This document shows positions 8,168 to 17,008 of a stretch of 64,000 nt of DNA, one piece after another. The DNA comes from Pseudomonas extremaustralis. GTDB taxonomy: Bacteria > Pseudomonadota > Gammaproteobacteria > Pseudomonadales > Pseudomonadaceae. The notes beneath the pieces are model-generated. The model saw nothing but the letters and a program-made list of their open reading frames with translations, had not been told where the DNA came from and ran no database searches. Within the stretch, counting starts at the first letter, position 1, and every line of letters begins with the position of its first letter. A program made the position numbers and the translations under genes. The stretch spans positions 4,572,001 to 4,636,000 of the forward strand of contig NZ_LT629689.1 in assembly GCF_900102035.1 (NCBI RefSeq). Direction: 5' to 3'.

Positions 8168-8281
8168 GTAGATTTCAAAAAAGCGAGTAGATTTGTGAGT
8201 AGATTTAAGAAACGAAACCATTAAAGACCATAAACAACCTGACTTTCAGAAGACTGTTCGATTCCGTCTCTGGCACCACTA
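8168..8281. other. Candidate attachment site: tRNA-3'-end-like sequence with direct repeats
   Basis: Three copies of GTAGATTT (8168, 8187, 8199) look like integrase arm-type sites. They are followed at about 8256-8278 by GTTCGATTCC...GGCACCA, which resembles a tRNA T-arm plus acceptor end. It is one base short of a real tRNA end and no cloverleaf precedes it. This marks the probable right boundary of the mobile segment, because core genes start just beyond. Which tRNA it derives from is not clear. Confidence 0.45.
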
Positions 8282-8320
8282 ATTAGTTTCAGGTGGTGCA
8301 AACGTCATCTGAAACACATA

Positions 8321-8346
8321 AAAACCCGCCTAGTGCGGGTTTTTTA
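8321..8346. terminator. Bidirectional terminator hairpin
   Basis: AAAACCCGC / GCGGGTTTTTT stem-loop with runs of A and T on both sides. It can end the minus-strand glycosyltransferase operon and transcription leaving the island. Confidence 0.85.
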
Positions 8347-8421
8347 TTGCCTCGGATTTATTGCCCTGCCCCCAACGCTGGCATCCCGCATTTCGAGGGA
8401 TGCCAGCCTCGCGCAAAGCAC

Positions 8422-10026
8422 TTATTGCAGCAAAAACACCATCAACGGGTTGTCGTTCAACCGACCCTGGAAGCTTGGCGCCAGATGCTCCAGAGGTGTT
8501 CCCTGCAGCAGTTCGGTTTCCTTGCGCGCCACGATGACCCACGATGGCCGGGGTAGCGAATCCAGCCGTTCAACCTGCGCAGCGCTGATAAACAACGGCT
8601 GCTCGTCATGATCCAGGTTCATCATGTAGCGCACCGCCCAGGTGTCTTTGCCAAGGTTCAGGAACACCAATGGCCCAGGCTGCGATACGCGCAGTGCCTC
8701 TACCTGACGGACAAAATTGCGGGTGTCGAACTGCAGGTCCTTGGCGGGTTCCACGACGCTCACCAGCACCAGCCACTGCGCCGCCAGCGCGAACAGGCTG
8801 AGCAAGACCAGCCGCCCCGCCCGGCGCCAGGCCAGCAGTGCCGCCACTTGCAGCACCAACAGCACGCCAATCAACGCCGGCAACGACACCTCCGGCCAGT
8901 AGCCATGTTTCTGCCACCCATGCCGACAGACGAAGATGGCAACCACGCACAACGCCGGCAACGCCGCCACCAGCCATTCGTAGCCCCGACGCACACCCAC
9001 GAGCCAGCCTTGCGCCTGGAGCAGCCCATAGGCGGCCACAGCGGCAAACATCGGCACCATGGGCAGAATGTAGTAAGCACGCTTGAAATGCGGCACCGAC
9101 AAACCCAGCAGGATCATCAAGCCACACGCACCGAGCCGCACGACCAATTGGCTATCGGCATTGCCCCCCTGGAACAGGCGCTGACGCAGCGCAACCAACG
9201 TGGCCAACGCCAACGGCACTACCGGGAAGTAACGGTACAGGCTCAGTTGGAAGTAGAAATAAAACGGCTCGCCGGTCTCATCGAGGCGCCCGCCCACTTG
9301 CATCCTGAACACGTCATCGGCAAACGCATCGCCACCGCTGAGGCGCGCGAGTTTCACCAGCAGCCACCAGCAACCCGCCAGCAACACCAAGCCGACGATG
9401 CCATGAATCAACACCTGCTTGACCCGCTCCCCAGGCTTGCCCAGCGCCCAGTACACGCAGACCACGCCGCACACCTCGATCAGCCCCAGCGGCCCGCGAA
9501 TCGCAAAACCCAGGATGAACAAAGGAAACACCGCAAGCTGCCGCAGCCGCGAGCCAAGACGTTCACCGCTGTGCAGCAGGTAGAAACTGCCTACGCATAA
9601 CAGCGCCACCATCTGATCCAGACACACCGAGCGCGACTTCTCCAGCAACTGGGTGGTGAGCAAGGTCAGCAGCACCGTCAACAGCGCCCACGGGCGACTG
9701 GAAGGCACCAGCAAGCGATAGATCAGCGCAACCACTCCGGCAGAGGCCAGCGCGGTGGGCAGGATATTCGCCAGGTGGTTAGGCGCACCGAACAATCGGG
9801 CAAAGACAAAACTGAAAAACGTCGCGGTGCCGGGATAGTCCGCGTAAGGCTGCCCATAGGTGGTGGGGAAAAGACTCGCGCCATGGCGAAACATTTCTTG
9901 CAGGAACAGCGCCCAGCGTCCGTCAAAACCTTGAGGCTGCTCATCCCAGATGCCGAGGGTGAACAACAACAAGGCAATCAGGAAAATGCCCAGGGATTCC
10001 AGGCGAAAACGGTTGCGAAAATCCAT
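8422..10026 (-). CDS. GT-C membrane glycosyltransferase, ArnT/PMT-like
   Basis: A 534-residue polytopic protein with about 11-12 hydrophobic segments. The first extracytoplasmic loop contains acidic residues after GIWDEQPQGFDGRW, as in the ArnT/dolichyl-phosphate mannosyltransferase (GT-C) family that moves sugars from a lipid-linked donor to periplasmic acceptors such as lipid A. The PHFKRAYYILPMVP segment further along is also typical. It is not ArnT itself: the arn operon is absent. Start chosen at the ATG at 10026; a TTG at 10095 would add 23 residues. Acceptor unknown. Confidence 0.75.
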   Translation of the reverse strand: MDFRNRFRLESLGIFLIALLLFTLGIWDEQPQGFDGRWALFLQEMFRHGASLFPTTYGQPYADYPGTATFFSFVFARLFGAPNHLANILPTALASAGVVALIYRLLVPSSRPWALLTVLLTLLTTQLLEKSRSVCLDQMVALLCVGSFYLLHSGERLGSRLRQLAVFPLFILGFAIRGPLGLIEVCGVVCVYWALGKPGERVKQVLIHGIVGLVLLAGCWWLLVKLARLSGGDAFADDVFRMQVGGRLDETGEPFYFYFQLSLYRYFPVVPLALATLVALRQRLFQGGNADSQLVVRLGACGLMILLGLSVPHFKRAYYILPMVPMFAAVAAYGLLQAQGWLVGVRRGYEWLVAALPALCVVAIFVCRHGWQKHGYWPEVSLPALIGVLLVLQVAALLAWRRAGRLVLLSLFALAAQWLVLVSVVEPAKDLQFDTRNFVRQVEALRVSQPGPLVFLNLGKDTWAVRYMMNLDHDEQPLFISAAQVERLDSLPRPSWVIVARKETELLQGTPLEHLAPSFQGRLNDNPLMVFLLQ

Positions 10027-10113
10027 CGGTAAACCTGTCAGGTGGGGAACGCGGGCGTATGGTGCCAAATGCCCCCCTGAATAACGCCTGAACAAACCTT
10101 CACATTCCCGCTT

Positions 10114-11079
10114 TTACCGACCTGCGCGCCACACCCACCGTGGGATCAGCCGGATGTAAATCAACTCACCGACCAGTTCGACCAGGGTTTGCAGGATCAC
10201 CGCCGTCGCCGCCAGCCCGCGCACGTCATCGGGCAAGGCCAGTGCCAGGGGCAGCACCACTAACGAATTTCGCGTCGACGCGCTGAACGTCACCGCCCGC
10301 GCCGTGGCCGCCGGTAACGCGAACAGCCGCGCGGCCAGCGCCCCCATCAGCGGCGCCAGCACCAGGAAGCCGATATACACCGGGATCACCGGCAGCAACA
10401 GGTTGATGTCACGCACCACCGAGGTGATTTGCGCACCGATCACCACGAACAGCACCAGCGCCATCGCCGGCACCGGTAGCCAGGCCCAGGCGTTGTTCCA
10501 GGCATTGACGAGCGCCGACCGCCGCGCCAGCGACGTGGTGAGCACCGCCAGCACCATCGGCAGCACAATCAGCCACAGGAACGCCTCGATAAACGGCGCG
10601 GCCGCCACCACCACTGCGGAGTGCGCCCCCAGCATCAAACCCAGGTACACCGGCAACAGCAGCAACTGCAGCAACAACAGCACCGGCGTCGCCGCCAGCA
10701 TCAACCGCGAATCGCCCTTGCCGATATGGGTAAACACCACCACGTAGTCGATACACGGCGTCAGCAACACCAGCAAAGCCCCCACCAGCAACACCGGGCG
10801 CTCGACCAGGCCACGGGTCAAGGCCCACACCAGCAACGGCACCAGGATGAAATTGGCCAGTAACAACGCCGACAGGAAACGCTTGTGACCCAAACCATGA
10901 CGCAAGTCCAGGAAGGGGATTTGCAAGAACATGGCGTACATCAGCACCGCGATGGCCGGCGTGACCAGCACGCCGAGGCCATGGGCCAACTGAGGCGCGA
11001 GCAAGCCGAAAACGCCGGCCAAAAGCACGGCGGCGAAGTAGATCGGGATCTGCTGGTGTTCCAGGGTGTCGCGGGTCAT
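10114..11079 (-). CDS. BASS-type transporter, arsenite/bile-acid symporter family
   Basis: A 321-residue protein made of about ten transmembrane helices with the bile acid:sodium symporter/arsenical-resistance (ACR3-like) fold. Signatures are LTPCIDYVVVFTHIGKGD in the middle and SASTRNSLVVLPLALALP near the end. Close relatives are annotated as arsenic resistance proteins, but no arsR or arsC gene is adjacent, so the substrate is open. It lies 87 bases upstream of the glycosyltransferase on the same strand and may share its transcript. Confidence 0.75.
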   Translation of the reverse strand: MTRDTLEHQQIPIYFAAVLLAGVFGLLAPQLAHGLGVLVTPAIAVLMYAMFLQIPFLDLRHGLGHKRFLSALLLANFILVPLLVWALTRGLVERPVLLVGALLVLLTPCIDYVVVFTHIGKGDSRLMLAATPVLLLLQLLLLPVYLGLMLGAHSAVVVAAAPFIEAFLWLIVLPMVLAVLTTSLARRSALVNAWNNAWAWLPVPAMALVLFVVIGAQITSVVRDINLLLPVIPVYIGFLVLAPLMGALAARLFALPAATARAVTFSASTRNSLVVLPLALALPDDVRGLAATAVILQTLVELVGELIYIRLIPRWVWRAGR

Positions 11080-11251
11080 GGCCGGCTCGGGTCAATCGAA
11101 AGACCGCCAGCCTAAGCATCCAGGCGGGTAAGGTCGAGCATCGCGACACTCTTCGCGCCCACGGGCGCTAAATTTGTTAGTTTCGATTTCTTATAAAAAG
11201 CGCGCGGGCCTCCGGGCTCCACCCCCAAAAGCGCAAGGACCGAGCCGACCG

Positions 11252-12190
11252 ATGAACCTACCCACCCGCCCCGCCCCCGAAGCGTTCCGCGAACCCGCCG
11301 CCGACAACTATCCCCTGGGCGGCTTCACCTGGCGCCACCCGCGCACCGACCTCGAACGCCCGGTCGTGATCATCAACGCCGCCACTTCCGTGCGTTGCCG
11401 GCATTACTCGCGCTTTGCCGACTATCTGTTCGCCAACGGTTTCGATGTCATCACCTACGACTATCGCGGCATCGGCGAGTCCCGTAGCGGTTCGTTGCGG
11501 GGCTTCAAGGCCTCGTGGTCGGATTGGGGCGTGCTGGATTTCGAGGCGATTCTGGTGCGGGCGCAGCGGGAGTTTCCGGGACAACCGATTGACGTGGTCG
11601 GCCATAGTTTCGGCGGTTGTGCAGCGGGGCTCGGCGCATCGGGCGCAGTGATCCGGCGGATCGTCACGGTAGGCGCGCAGTTTGCCTACTGGCGCGATTA
11701 CCAGGCGAGCGGGCGTTGGCGGATGCTGGCCAAGTGGCACGTGGTGATGCCACTGGTCACGGCGCTGTGCGGGTACTTCCCCGGTAAGCGGCTGGGTTGG
11801 CTGGAGGACACACCAGCAGGCGTGGTGCGCGACTGGAGCACGCCGACGCCGCGCTATGAAACCCGGCCCAGCGGGCGGACCTTGGGAAGCCTGCCATTCA
11901 GCCGGGTGAAAGCGCAGATGCTGGCGATCAGCATCACCGACGACCCCTTCGGCACAGTGGCGGCGATCGAACGACTGCTCGGCTACTTCAACAGCAGCGA
12001 ACGCACTCACCTGCGCATCGCTCCTGAAGATATCGGCGAAAAACAGGTCGGACATTTCGCGTTTTTTCGCAGCGAGTATCAGGATCGGTTGTGGCCGATT
12101 GCGCTGACGTGGCTTCAAAACGGCCAATTAACGGAGGATACCCTTGGGATTTCCCCCAACCTGCGCTTCAATACCCCACCCAGATCCTGA
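11252..12190 (+). CDS. Alpha/beta hydrolase
   Basis: A 312-residue alpha/beta hydrolase with nucleophile motif GHSFGG (Ser119), the preceding YDYRGIGES strand-loop typical of the family, a plausible acid in ITDDPFG and a late His in VGHFAFF. No signal peptide is seen, so it is probably cytoplasmic. The ATG at 11252 begins the recognisable fold; upstream codons in frame have no support. A small conserved gene follows after 17 bases. Substrate unknown (esterase- or lipase-like). Confidence 0.8.
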   Translation: MNLPTRPAPEAFREPAADNYPLGGFTWRHPRTDLERPVVIINAATSVRCRHYSRFADYLFANGFDVITYDYRGIGESRSGSLRGFKASWSDWGVLDFEAILVRAQREFPGQPIDVVGHSFGGCAAGLGASGAVIRRIVTVGAQFAYWRDYQASGRWRMLAKWHVVMPLVTALCGYFPGKRLGWLEDTPAGVVRDWSTPTPRYETRPSGRTLGSLPFSRVKAQMLAISITDDPFGTVAAIERLLGYFNSSERTHLRIAPEDIGEKQVGHFAFFRSEYQDRLWPIALTWLQNGQLTEDTLGISPNLRFNTPPRS

Positions 12191-12207
12191 CCCAAGGACG
12201 TGAGCCC

Positions 12208-12621
12208 ATGGCTTCGCCGAACAAGCAGCAAAAACGTGCCCAGCGGGCGAAGACCAAGGCCAAGCAGAACCGTACCCAGCGTGCCGTCGCGGCCAAGCCG
12301 GATGCGTTTGCCGGCGATGACAACCGCATCGATCTTGAATCGGTGGATTTGACCGAGTTGTTCGTTGAGATGCGCAGCGCAGGCGAGATCAGCCAACAGG
12401 CCCTGTGTGCGGTGTTCCTGGGGCACCCGTTGCTGGCGCTGGTGCTGGAGCAGGAAGGCGAAGAAGAAGCCACCGACTTTATCCTGGCGGCGCTGATCGA
12501 GTATCGGCAGTGGGCCACGGACACCGAGGATGAAGCGGCGGCGCTGGCATGGATCGAGTCGCCGGCGTTCCAGGCAGACTACGTCGCGGCCTCCGAAGCG
12601 CTGGCCAATTCCCAGGACTGA
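12208..12621 (+). CDS. Conserved small protein with basic N-terminus
   Basis: A 137-residue protein beginning with a very basic, Lys/Gln/Arg-rich segment (residues 4-30) that may bind nucleic acid, followed by an acidic alpha-helical part. AAGGACG precedes the ATG. It is co-directional with and 17 bases from the hydrolase. I recognise the type as a conserved Pseudomonas hypothetical protein; the function is not known. Confidence 0.7.
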   Translation: MASPNKQQKRAQRAKTKAKQNRTQRAVAAKPDAFAGDDNRIDLESVDLTELFVEMRSAGEISQQALCAVFLGHPLLALVLEQEGEEEATDFILAALIEYRQWATDTEDEAAALAWIESPAFQADYVAASEALANSQD

Positions 12622-12632
12622 CGCCCAACCCA

Positions 12633-12724
12633 ATGTGGAAGCGGGCTTGCTCGCGATTGCGGTATGTCAGTCACCATAGATGCTGACTGATTCACCGCTA
12701 TCGCGAGCAAGCCCGCGCCTACAT
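12633..12724. repeat. REP doublet (REPIN-type) intergenic repeat
   Basis: Two inverted copies of GCGGGCTTGCTCGCGAT, one at each end, are separated by about 50 bases. This is the palindromic REP type common between Pseudomonas fluorescens genes. It lies between the convergent 137-aa gene and the permease and may also stabilise or end transcripts. Confidence 0.85.
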
Positions 12725-12743
12725 GTTTAACGACAGCGTTTCA

Positions 12744-14147
12744 TCAGCCATGCGCAGTGGCGGTGGCACCCAGGCGCTGGGCCTTGCGACGGTTACGGCT
12801 GGCCACAATCAGCCCTGCCGCCACTACCAGCAGGCTCAGCACGCCGGTCGCGATGATTTCGACGCGATGCGCTTCCTGGAACAGCATGATGGTCAACGTA
12901 CCGACGATGAAAATCATCACCGCGTAGGTCAGGCCCGGGAACAGCCACATCTTGAAGGCCAGCGTCTCGCCCGCGGCAATGCTCTTCTGGCGCATGCGCA
13001 GTTGCGATACGGCGATCACCAGGTACACCAGCAACGCGATGGCGCCGGAGCTGGCCAGCAGGAACTCGAACACTGCGGCAGGAGCCACGTAGTTGGCGAA
13101 TACCGCCAGGAACGCGGCGCCCGTGGACAGCATCACTGCCCAGTAAGGGGTGCCGCTATCGTTGGTGCGCTTGGCCACAGCCGGTGCATCCCCGCGACGG
13201 GCCAGGGAGAACAGCATGCGCGAAGCGGTATACAGCGCCGAGTTCAGGCAGCTGGTCACGGCAACCAATACCACCAGGTCGACGATCAGCTTGGCATTCG
13301 GGATGCCCATGCGTTCCAGCACGGTCTGGTAGGAACCTACAGCTGCCAGGGTCGGATCGTTCCATGGCACCAGGGACACGACGATGAAGATCGACAGCAG
13401 GTAGAACAAACCGATCCGCCAGATCACCGAGTTGGTGGCCTTGGTGATTTGCTGGCTTGGGTTGGTCGACTCAGCCGCTGCGATGGTCACGATCTCGGTG
13501 CCCATGAACGAGAACATGGTGGTCAGGATCGCTGCCAATACCGCGCCCATGCCGTTGGGCATGAAGCCTTGGGTGTCGAACAGGTGCGACACGCCGCTGA
13601 CTTGGCTGGTCGGCAGGAAACCGAAGATCGCGGCCAGGCCGAGAATCACAAAGCCAATGATCGCCACAACCTTGATCAAGGCGAACCAGAACTCGAACTC
13701 ACCGTAGTTCTTCACGCTGAACAGGTTGGTCACCGTCAGCAGCAAGGTGATGATCAGGGTAAACGCCCAAATGGCCACGCTGGGGAACCAGGCATGCAGA
13801 ATGGTCGCGGCGGCGTTGGCTTCCAATGGAATCACCAGCACCCAGAACCACCAGTACAACCAGCCGATGGTAAAGCCGGCCCATGGGCCGATCGCTCGGT
13901 CGGCGTAGGTGGAGAACGAACCGGTGTCCGGCGACGCCACGGCCATTTCGGCCAACATGCGCATCACCAGGACCACCAGCGCGCCGGCAGCGGCATACGC
14001 CAGCAGTACGGCGGGGCCGGCGGCGGCGATCGCGTGGCCGGAGCCGACAAACAAACCGGCACCAATGACGCCGGCGATCGACAGCATGGTGACGTGACGC
14101 GGTTTGAGCCCCTGTTCGAGGTCATTGGAGCTATGCGTACTACTCAT
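12744..14147 (-). CDS. Amino acid permease, GABA permease-like (APC family)
   Basis: A 467-residue protein with about 12 transmembrane helices. The first helix carries IAGVIGAGLFVGSGHAI, the substrate-binding motif of the amino acid/polyamine/organocation family; FSFMGTEIVTIAAAES is the conserved sixth-helix region. The overall text is close to GabP-type permeases. The ATG at 14147 is preceded by AAAGGTG and is chosen over an upstream frame extension of 55 residues that lacks membrane-protein character. No gab catabolic genes are adjacent, so specificity is tentative. Confidence 0.85.
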   Translation of the reverse strand: MSSTHSSNDLEQGLKPRHVTMLSIAGVIGAGLFVGSGHAIAAAGPAVLLAYAAAGALVVLVMRMLAEMAVASPDTGSFSTYADRAIGPWAGFTIGWLYWWFWVLVIPLEANAAATILHAWFPSVAIWAFTLIITLLLTVTNLFSVKNYGEFEFWFALIKVVAIIGFVILGLAAIFGFLPTSQVSGVSHLFDTQGFMPNGMGAVLAAILTTMFSFMGTEIVTIAAAESTNPSQQITKATNSVIWRIGLFYLLSIFIVVSLVPWNDPTLAAVGSYQTVLERMGIPNAKLIVDLVVLVAVTSCLNSALYTASRMLFSLARRGDAPAVAKRTNDSGTPYWAVMLSTGAAFLAVFANYVAPAAVFEFLLASSGAIALLVYLVIAVSQLRMRQKSIAAGETLAFKMWLFPGLTYAVMIFIVGTLTIMLFQEAHRVEIIATGVLSLLVVAAGLIVASRNRRKAQRLGATATAHG

Positions 14148-14701
14148 TGACACACCTTTGCGAGGAATTGCGAAAACGGTTCGCCCGGCCTGTACTCTTG
14201 GTCGTGAAAAGAAACAAACAGAGCGTTCTTTATTTTTTACGCAAGATTTGCGCCAAAATGTTACAAATCCGCGATTGACGCGGGCTGTAGGACGATTCTT
14301 CAACTGTTGCAAGTCATTGAGAACAATGGCATTTAGCTATAGCGTTACCGTGCGACCCACTTTGCATGGGAATAAACGCACCATAAACACCCACGCGAAA
14401 CAGGTAACGCCCCACAAAAGTGCCGATGCGCACCGTTTGCCCGGTTAACCCTTCCAACCCCCGGCCAAAGCTGGCACCATCGCGCCCTTTTTTACGCGAA
14501 GCCTTCGGCGTCACAGGTTAAAACGGTTGTTCGGTTGTTGATGGCGCGACACCCTGCTGTGCCGATGCGACACCCTGCCGCACACCGCCTGTTTACCGCC
14601 GGCCACGCTGTTGGCTGCCGTCAGGACGCTATGCTAGCTTGACGCCTCGCCAGGAAGGCGGCCCAACAGCAGGAACGCAATGAATACAATGAGGACCCCA
14701 C
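14148..14701. promoter_or_regulatory. Divergent control region with a 21-bp-spaced direct repeat
   Basis: This is the spacer between the permease and the ABC operon. It contains no credible gene. The 12-mer GCGACACCCTGC occurs at 14547-14558 and 14568-14579, exactly two helical turns apart, about 120-155 bases before the first ABC gene, and could be a regulator site. Confidence 0.4.
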
Positions 14702-15475
14702 ATGGCCGAGGCCACGCCCGCGCTTGAAATCCGCAACTTGCATAAACGCTATGGTGAGCTGGAGGTACTCAAGGGTATCTCGCTGACCGCTCGCGACGGC
14801 GATGTGATCTCGATCCTGGGTTCCTCCGGTTCCGGCAAGTCCACCTTCCTGCGCTGCATCAACCTGCTGGAAAACCCGCACCAGGGCCAGATCCTGGTGG
14901 CCGGCGAGGAGCTCAAGCTCAAGGCCGCCAAGAATGGTGAGCTGATGGCCGCCGACAGCAAGCAGATCAACCGCCTGCGCAGCGAAATCGGTTTTGTGTT
15001 TCAAAACTTTAACCTGTGGCCGCACATGAGCATCCTCGACAACATCATCGAGGCCCCCCGCCGTGTGCTCGGCCAGAGCAAGGCCGAAGCCATCGAAGTG
15101 GCCGAAGCCCTGCTGGCCAAGGTCGGCATCGGCGACAAGCGCCACGCCTACCCCGCGCAATTGTCCGGCGGCCAGCAGCAACGGGCGGCCATCGCGCGCA
15201 CCCTGGCGATGCAGCCCAAAGTCATCCTGTTCGACGAGCCCACTTCCGCCCTTGACCCGGAAATGGTCCAGGAAGTACTTAATGTCATCCGCGCGCTGGC
15301 TGAAGAAGGCCGCACCATGCTGCTGGTCACCCACGAGATGGGGTTTGCCCGCCAGGTGTCCAGTGAAGTGGTGTTCCTGCACCAGGGCCTGGTCGAAGAG
15401 CAAGGATCGCCACAGCAGGTGTTTGATCACCCGCTTTCGGCGCGCTGCAAACAATTCATGTCCAGCAACCGCTAA
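14702..15475 (+). CDS. Polar amino acid ABC transporter, ATP-binding protein
   Basis: A 257-residue ATPase of the HisP/GlnQ family. Walker A is GSSGSGKS at residues 40-47, the Q-loop is FVFQNFNLWPH, the signature is LSGGQQQR, and Walker B is VILFDEPTSALDP. An H-loop His follows in VTHEMGF. It energises uptake of basic or polar amino acids across the inner membrane. First gene of an operon with the binding protein (14 bases downstream) and two permeases. GAGGACC precedes the ATG. The length is normal for the family. Confidence 0.93.
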   Translation: MAEATPALEIRNLHKRYGELEVLKGISLTARDGDVISILGSSGSGKSTFLRCINLLENPHQGQILVAGEELKLKAAKNGELMAADSKQINRLRSEIGFVFQNFNLWPHMSILDNIIEAPRRVLGQSKAEAIEVAEALLAKVGIGDKRHAYPAQLSGGQQQRAAIARTLAMQPKVILFDEPTSALDPEMVQEVLNVIRALAEEGRTMLLVTHEMGFARQVSSEVVFLHQGLVEEQGSPQQVFDHPLSARCKQFMSSNR

Positions 15476-15488
15476 CGGAGCAACATGC

Positions 15489-16241
15489 ATGCAGAACTAC
15501 AAAAAATTCCTTCTGGCTGCGGCCGTCTCGATGGCGTTCAGCGCCACGGCCATGGCAGAAACCCTGAAGATGGGGATCGAAGCGGCCTACCCGCCCTTCA
15601 ACAATAAAGACGCGAGCGGCAACGTCGTCGGCTTCGACAAAGACATCGGCGACGCTCTGTGCGCCAAGATGAAAGTCGAAAAATGCGAAGTGTATGTGTC
15701 GGACTGGGACGGCATCATCCCGGCCCTGAACGCCAAGAAGTTCGACTTCCTGGTGTCCTCGCTGTCGATCACCGACGAGCGCAAGCAGGCCGTCGACTTC
15801 ACCGACCCGTACTACTCCAACAAACTGCAGTTCATCGCACCAAAAGCCACCACCGACTTCAAGACCGATGCGGGCTACCTCAAGGGCAAGATCATCGGCG
15901 CACAACGGGCGACCCTGGCCGGTACCTACCTGGAAGACAAGCTGCCGGAAACCACCGCCAAGCTTTATGACACCCAGGAAAACGCCTACCTCGACCTGAC
16001 CTCCGGCCGACTCGACGGCATCCTCGCCGACAAGTACGTGCAATACGAATGGCTCAAGAGCAAAGACGGTTCCGCCTACGAATTCAAAGGCGACCCAGTG
16101 GTCGAGAGCGACAAGATCGGTATCGCCGTGCGCAAGGGCGACCCACTGCGCGAGCGCCTGAACAAAGCCCTGGCAGAGATCAAGGCAGACGGCACCTACA
16201 AGAAGATCAACGACAAGTACTTCCCGTTCAGCATCGAATGA
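15489..16241 (+). CDS. Periplasmic amino acid-binding protein (Lys/Arg/Orn/His type)
   Basis: A 250-residue protein with a signal peptide at residues 1-23 (MQNYKKFLLAAAVSMAFSA, cleavage likely after TAMA). The mature part has the SBP family 3 signature: GIEAAYPPFNN near the start, then GFDKDIGDALC and SSLSITDERKQAVDFTDPYY. The paired Cys (in DALCAKMKVEKC) match the disulfide of HisJ/LAO-type proteins. It delivers ligand to the two permeases encoded next. The ATG at 15489 is chosen because it gives the signal peptide. Confidence 0.93.
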   Translation: MQNYKKFLLAAAVSMAFSATAMAETLKMGIEAAYPPFNNKDASGNVVGFDKDIGDALCAKMKVEKCEVYVSDWDGIIPALNAKKFDFLVSSLSITDERKQAVDFTDPYYSNKLQFIAPKATTDFKTDAGYLKGKIIGAQRATLAGTYLEDKLPETTAKLYDTQENAYLDLTSGRLDGILADKYVQYEWLKSKDGSAYEFKGDPVVESDKIGIAVRKGDPLRERLNKALAEIKADGTYKKINDKYFPFSIE

Positions 16242-16315
16242 CCTGAACGACCTGACCGACGCGCTCAACGGAGCGCGCCGGCCTTTCGCAATGCCTGCCG
16301 CGATATGAAAACACC

Positions 16316-17008
16316 ATGACTTTCGATCTCTACGGATTCGGCCCGGCGCTCGCCGCTGGCGCGCTGATGACCGTCAAGCTGGCGCTCAGCGCCCTGTGCC
16401 TGGGGCTGGCACTCGGTCTGGCCGGCGCCTTGGCCAAGACGTCCCCGTACAAGCCGTTGCAATGGCTTGGCGGTACTTATTCGACCATCGTTCGCGGCGT
16501 GCCGGAGCTGTTGTGGGTGCTGTTGATCTACTTCGGCACGATCAACGCCATGCGCAAGCTGGGCGAACTGCTCGACATTCCCGACCTGTCCCTGAGCGCC
16601 TTTGCCGCCGGCGTGATCGCCCTGGGCCTGTGTTTTGGCGCCTACGCCACCGAAGTGCTGCGCGGCGCGATCATCTCCATTCCCAAGGGCCACCGCGAAG
16701 CCGGCGTGGCACTGGGTCTGTCGAAGTTTCGTATCTTCACCCGGCTGATCATGCCGCAGATGTGGCGCGTCGCCCTGCCAGGGCTGGGCAATCTGTTCCT
16801 GATCCTGATGAAAGACACCGCGCTGGTCACGGTCATCGGCCTTGAAGAAATCATGCGCCATGCGCAAATCGCCGTGACCGTCACCAAACAGCCTTTCACC
16901 TTCTATATGGTCGCTGCGTTGATTTATCTGGGCCTGACGTCACTGTCGATGGTCGCGATGCACTTCCTGGAAAAACGCGCCGCCCGCGGCTTCGTGAGGA
17001 CGACGTAA
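16316..17008 (+). CDS. Amino acid ABC transporter permease (HisQ-like)
   Basis: A 230-residue inner membrane protein with five helices. The EAA loop that docks the ATPase is seen around residues 122-145 (PKGHREAGVALGLSKFRIF). Family: HisM/HisQ permeases for polar amino acids. Its stop codon shares one base with the next permease start (TAATG), so the two are translationally coupled and likely form the heterodimeric channel. Confidence 0.92.
   Translation: MTFDLYGFGPALAAGALMTVKLALSALCLGLALGLAGALAKTSPYKPLQWLGGTYSTIVRGVPELLWVLLIYFGTINAMRKLGELLDIPDLSLSAFAAGVIALGLCFGAYATEVLRGAIISIPKGHREAGVALGLSKFRIFTRLIMPQMWRVALPGLGNLFLILMKDTALVTVIGLEEIMRHAQIAVTVTKQPFTFYMVAALIYLGLTSLSMVAMHFLEKRAARGFVRTT

Noticed and set aside
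8256..8278. A functional tRNA gene
   Set aside because: Only a T-arm/acceptor-like 3' end is present, one base short, without a cloverleaf.
8608..9600. 330-aa plus-strand ORF
   Set aside because: Gln/His-rich antisense shadow of the membrane glycosyltransferase.
11258..12127. 289-aa minus-strand ORF
   Set aside because: Antisense to the alpha/beta hydrolase, which has a clear catalytic motif.
12723..14150. 475-aa plus-strand ORF
   Set aside because: His/Gln/Gly-rich shadow of the amino acid permease on the other strand.
14621..15490. 289-aa minus-strand ORF
   Set aside because: Antisense to the ABC ATPase gene; no family character.
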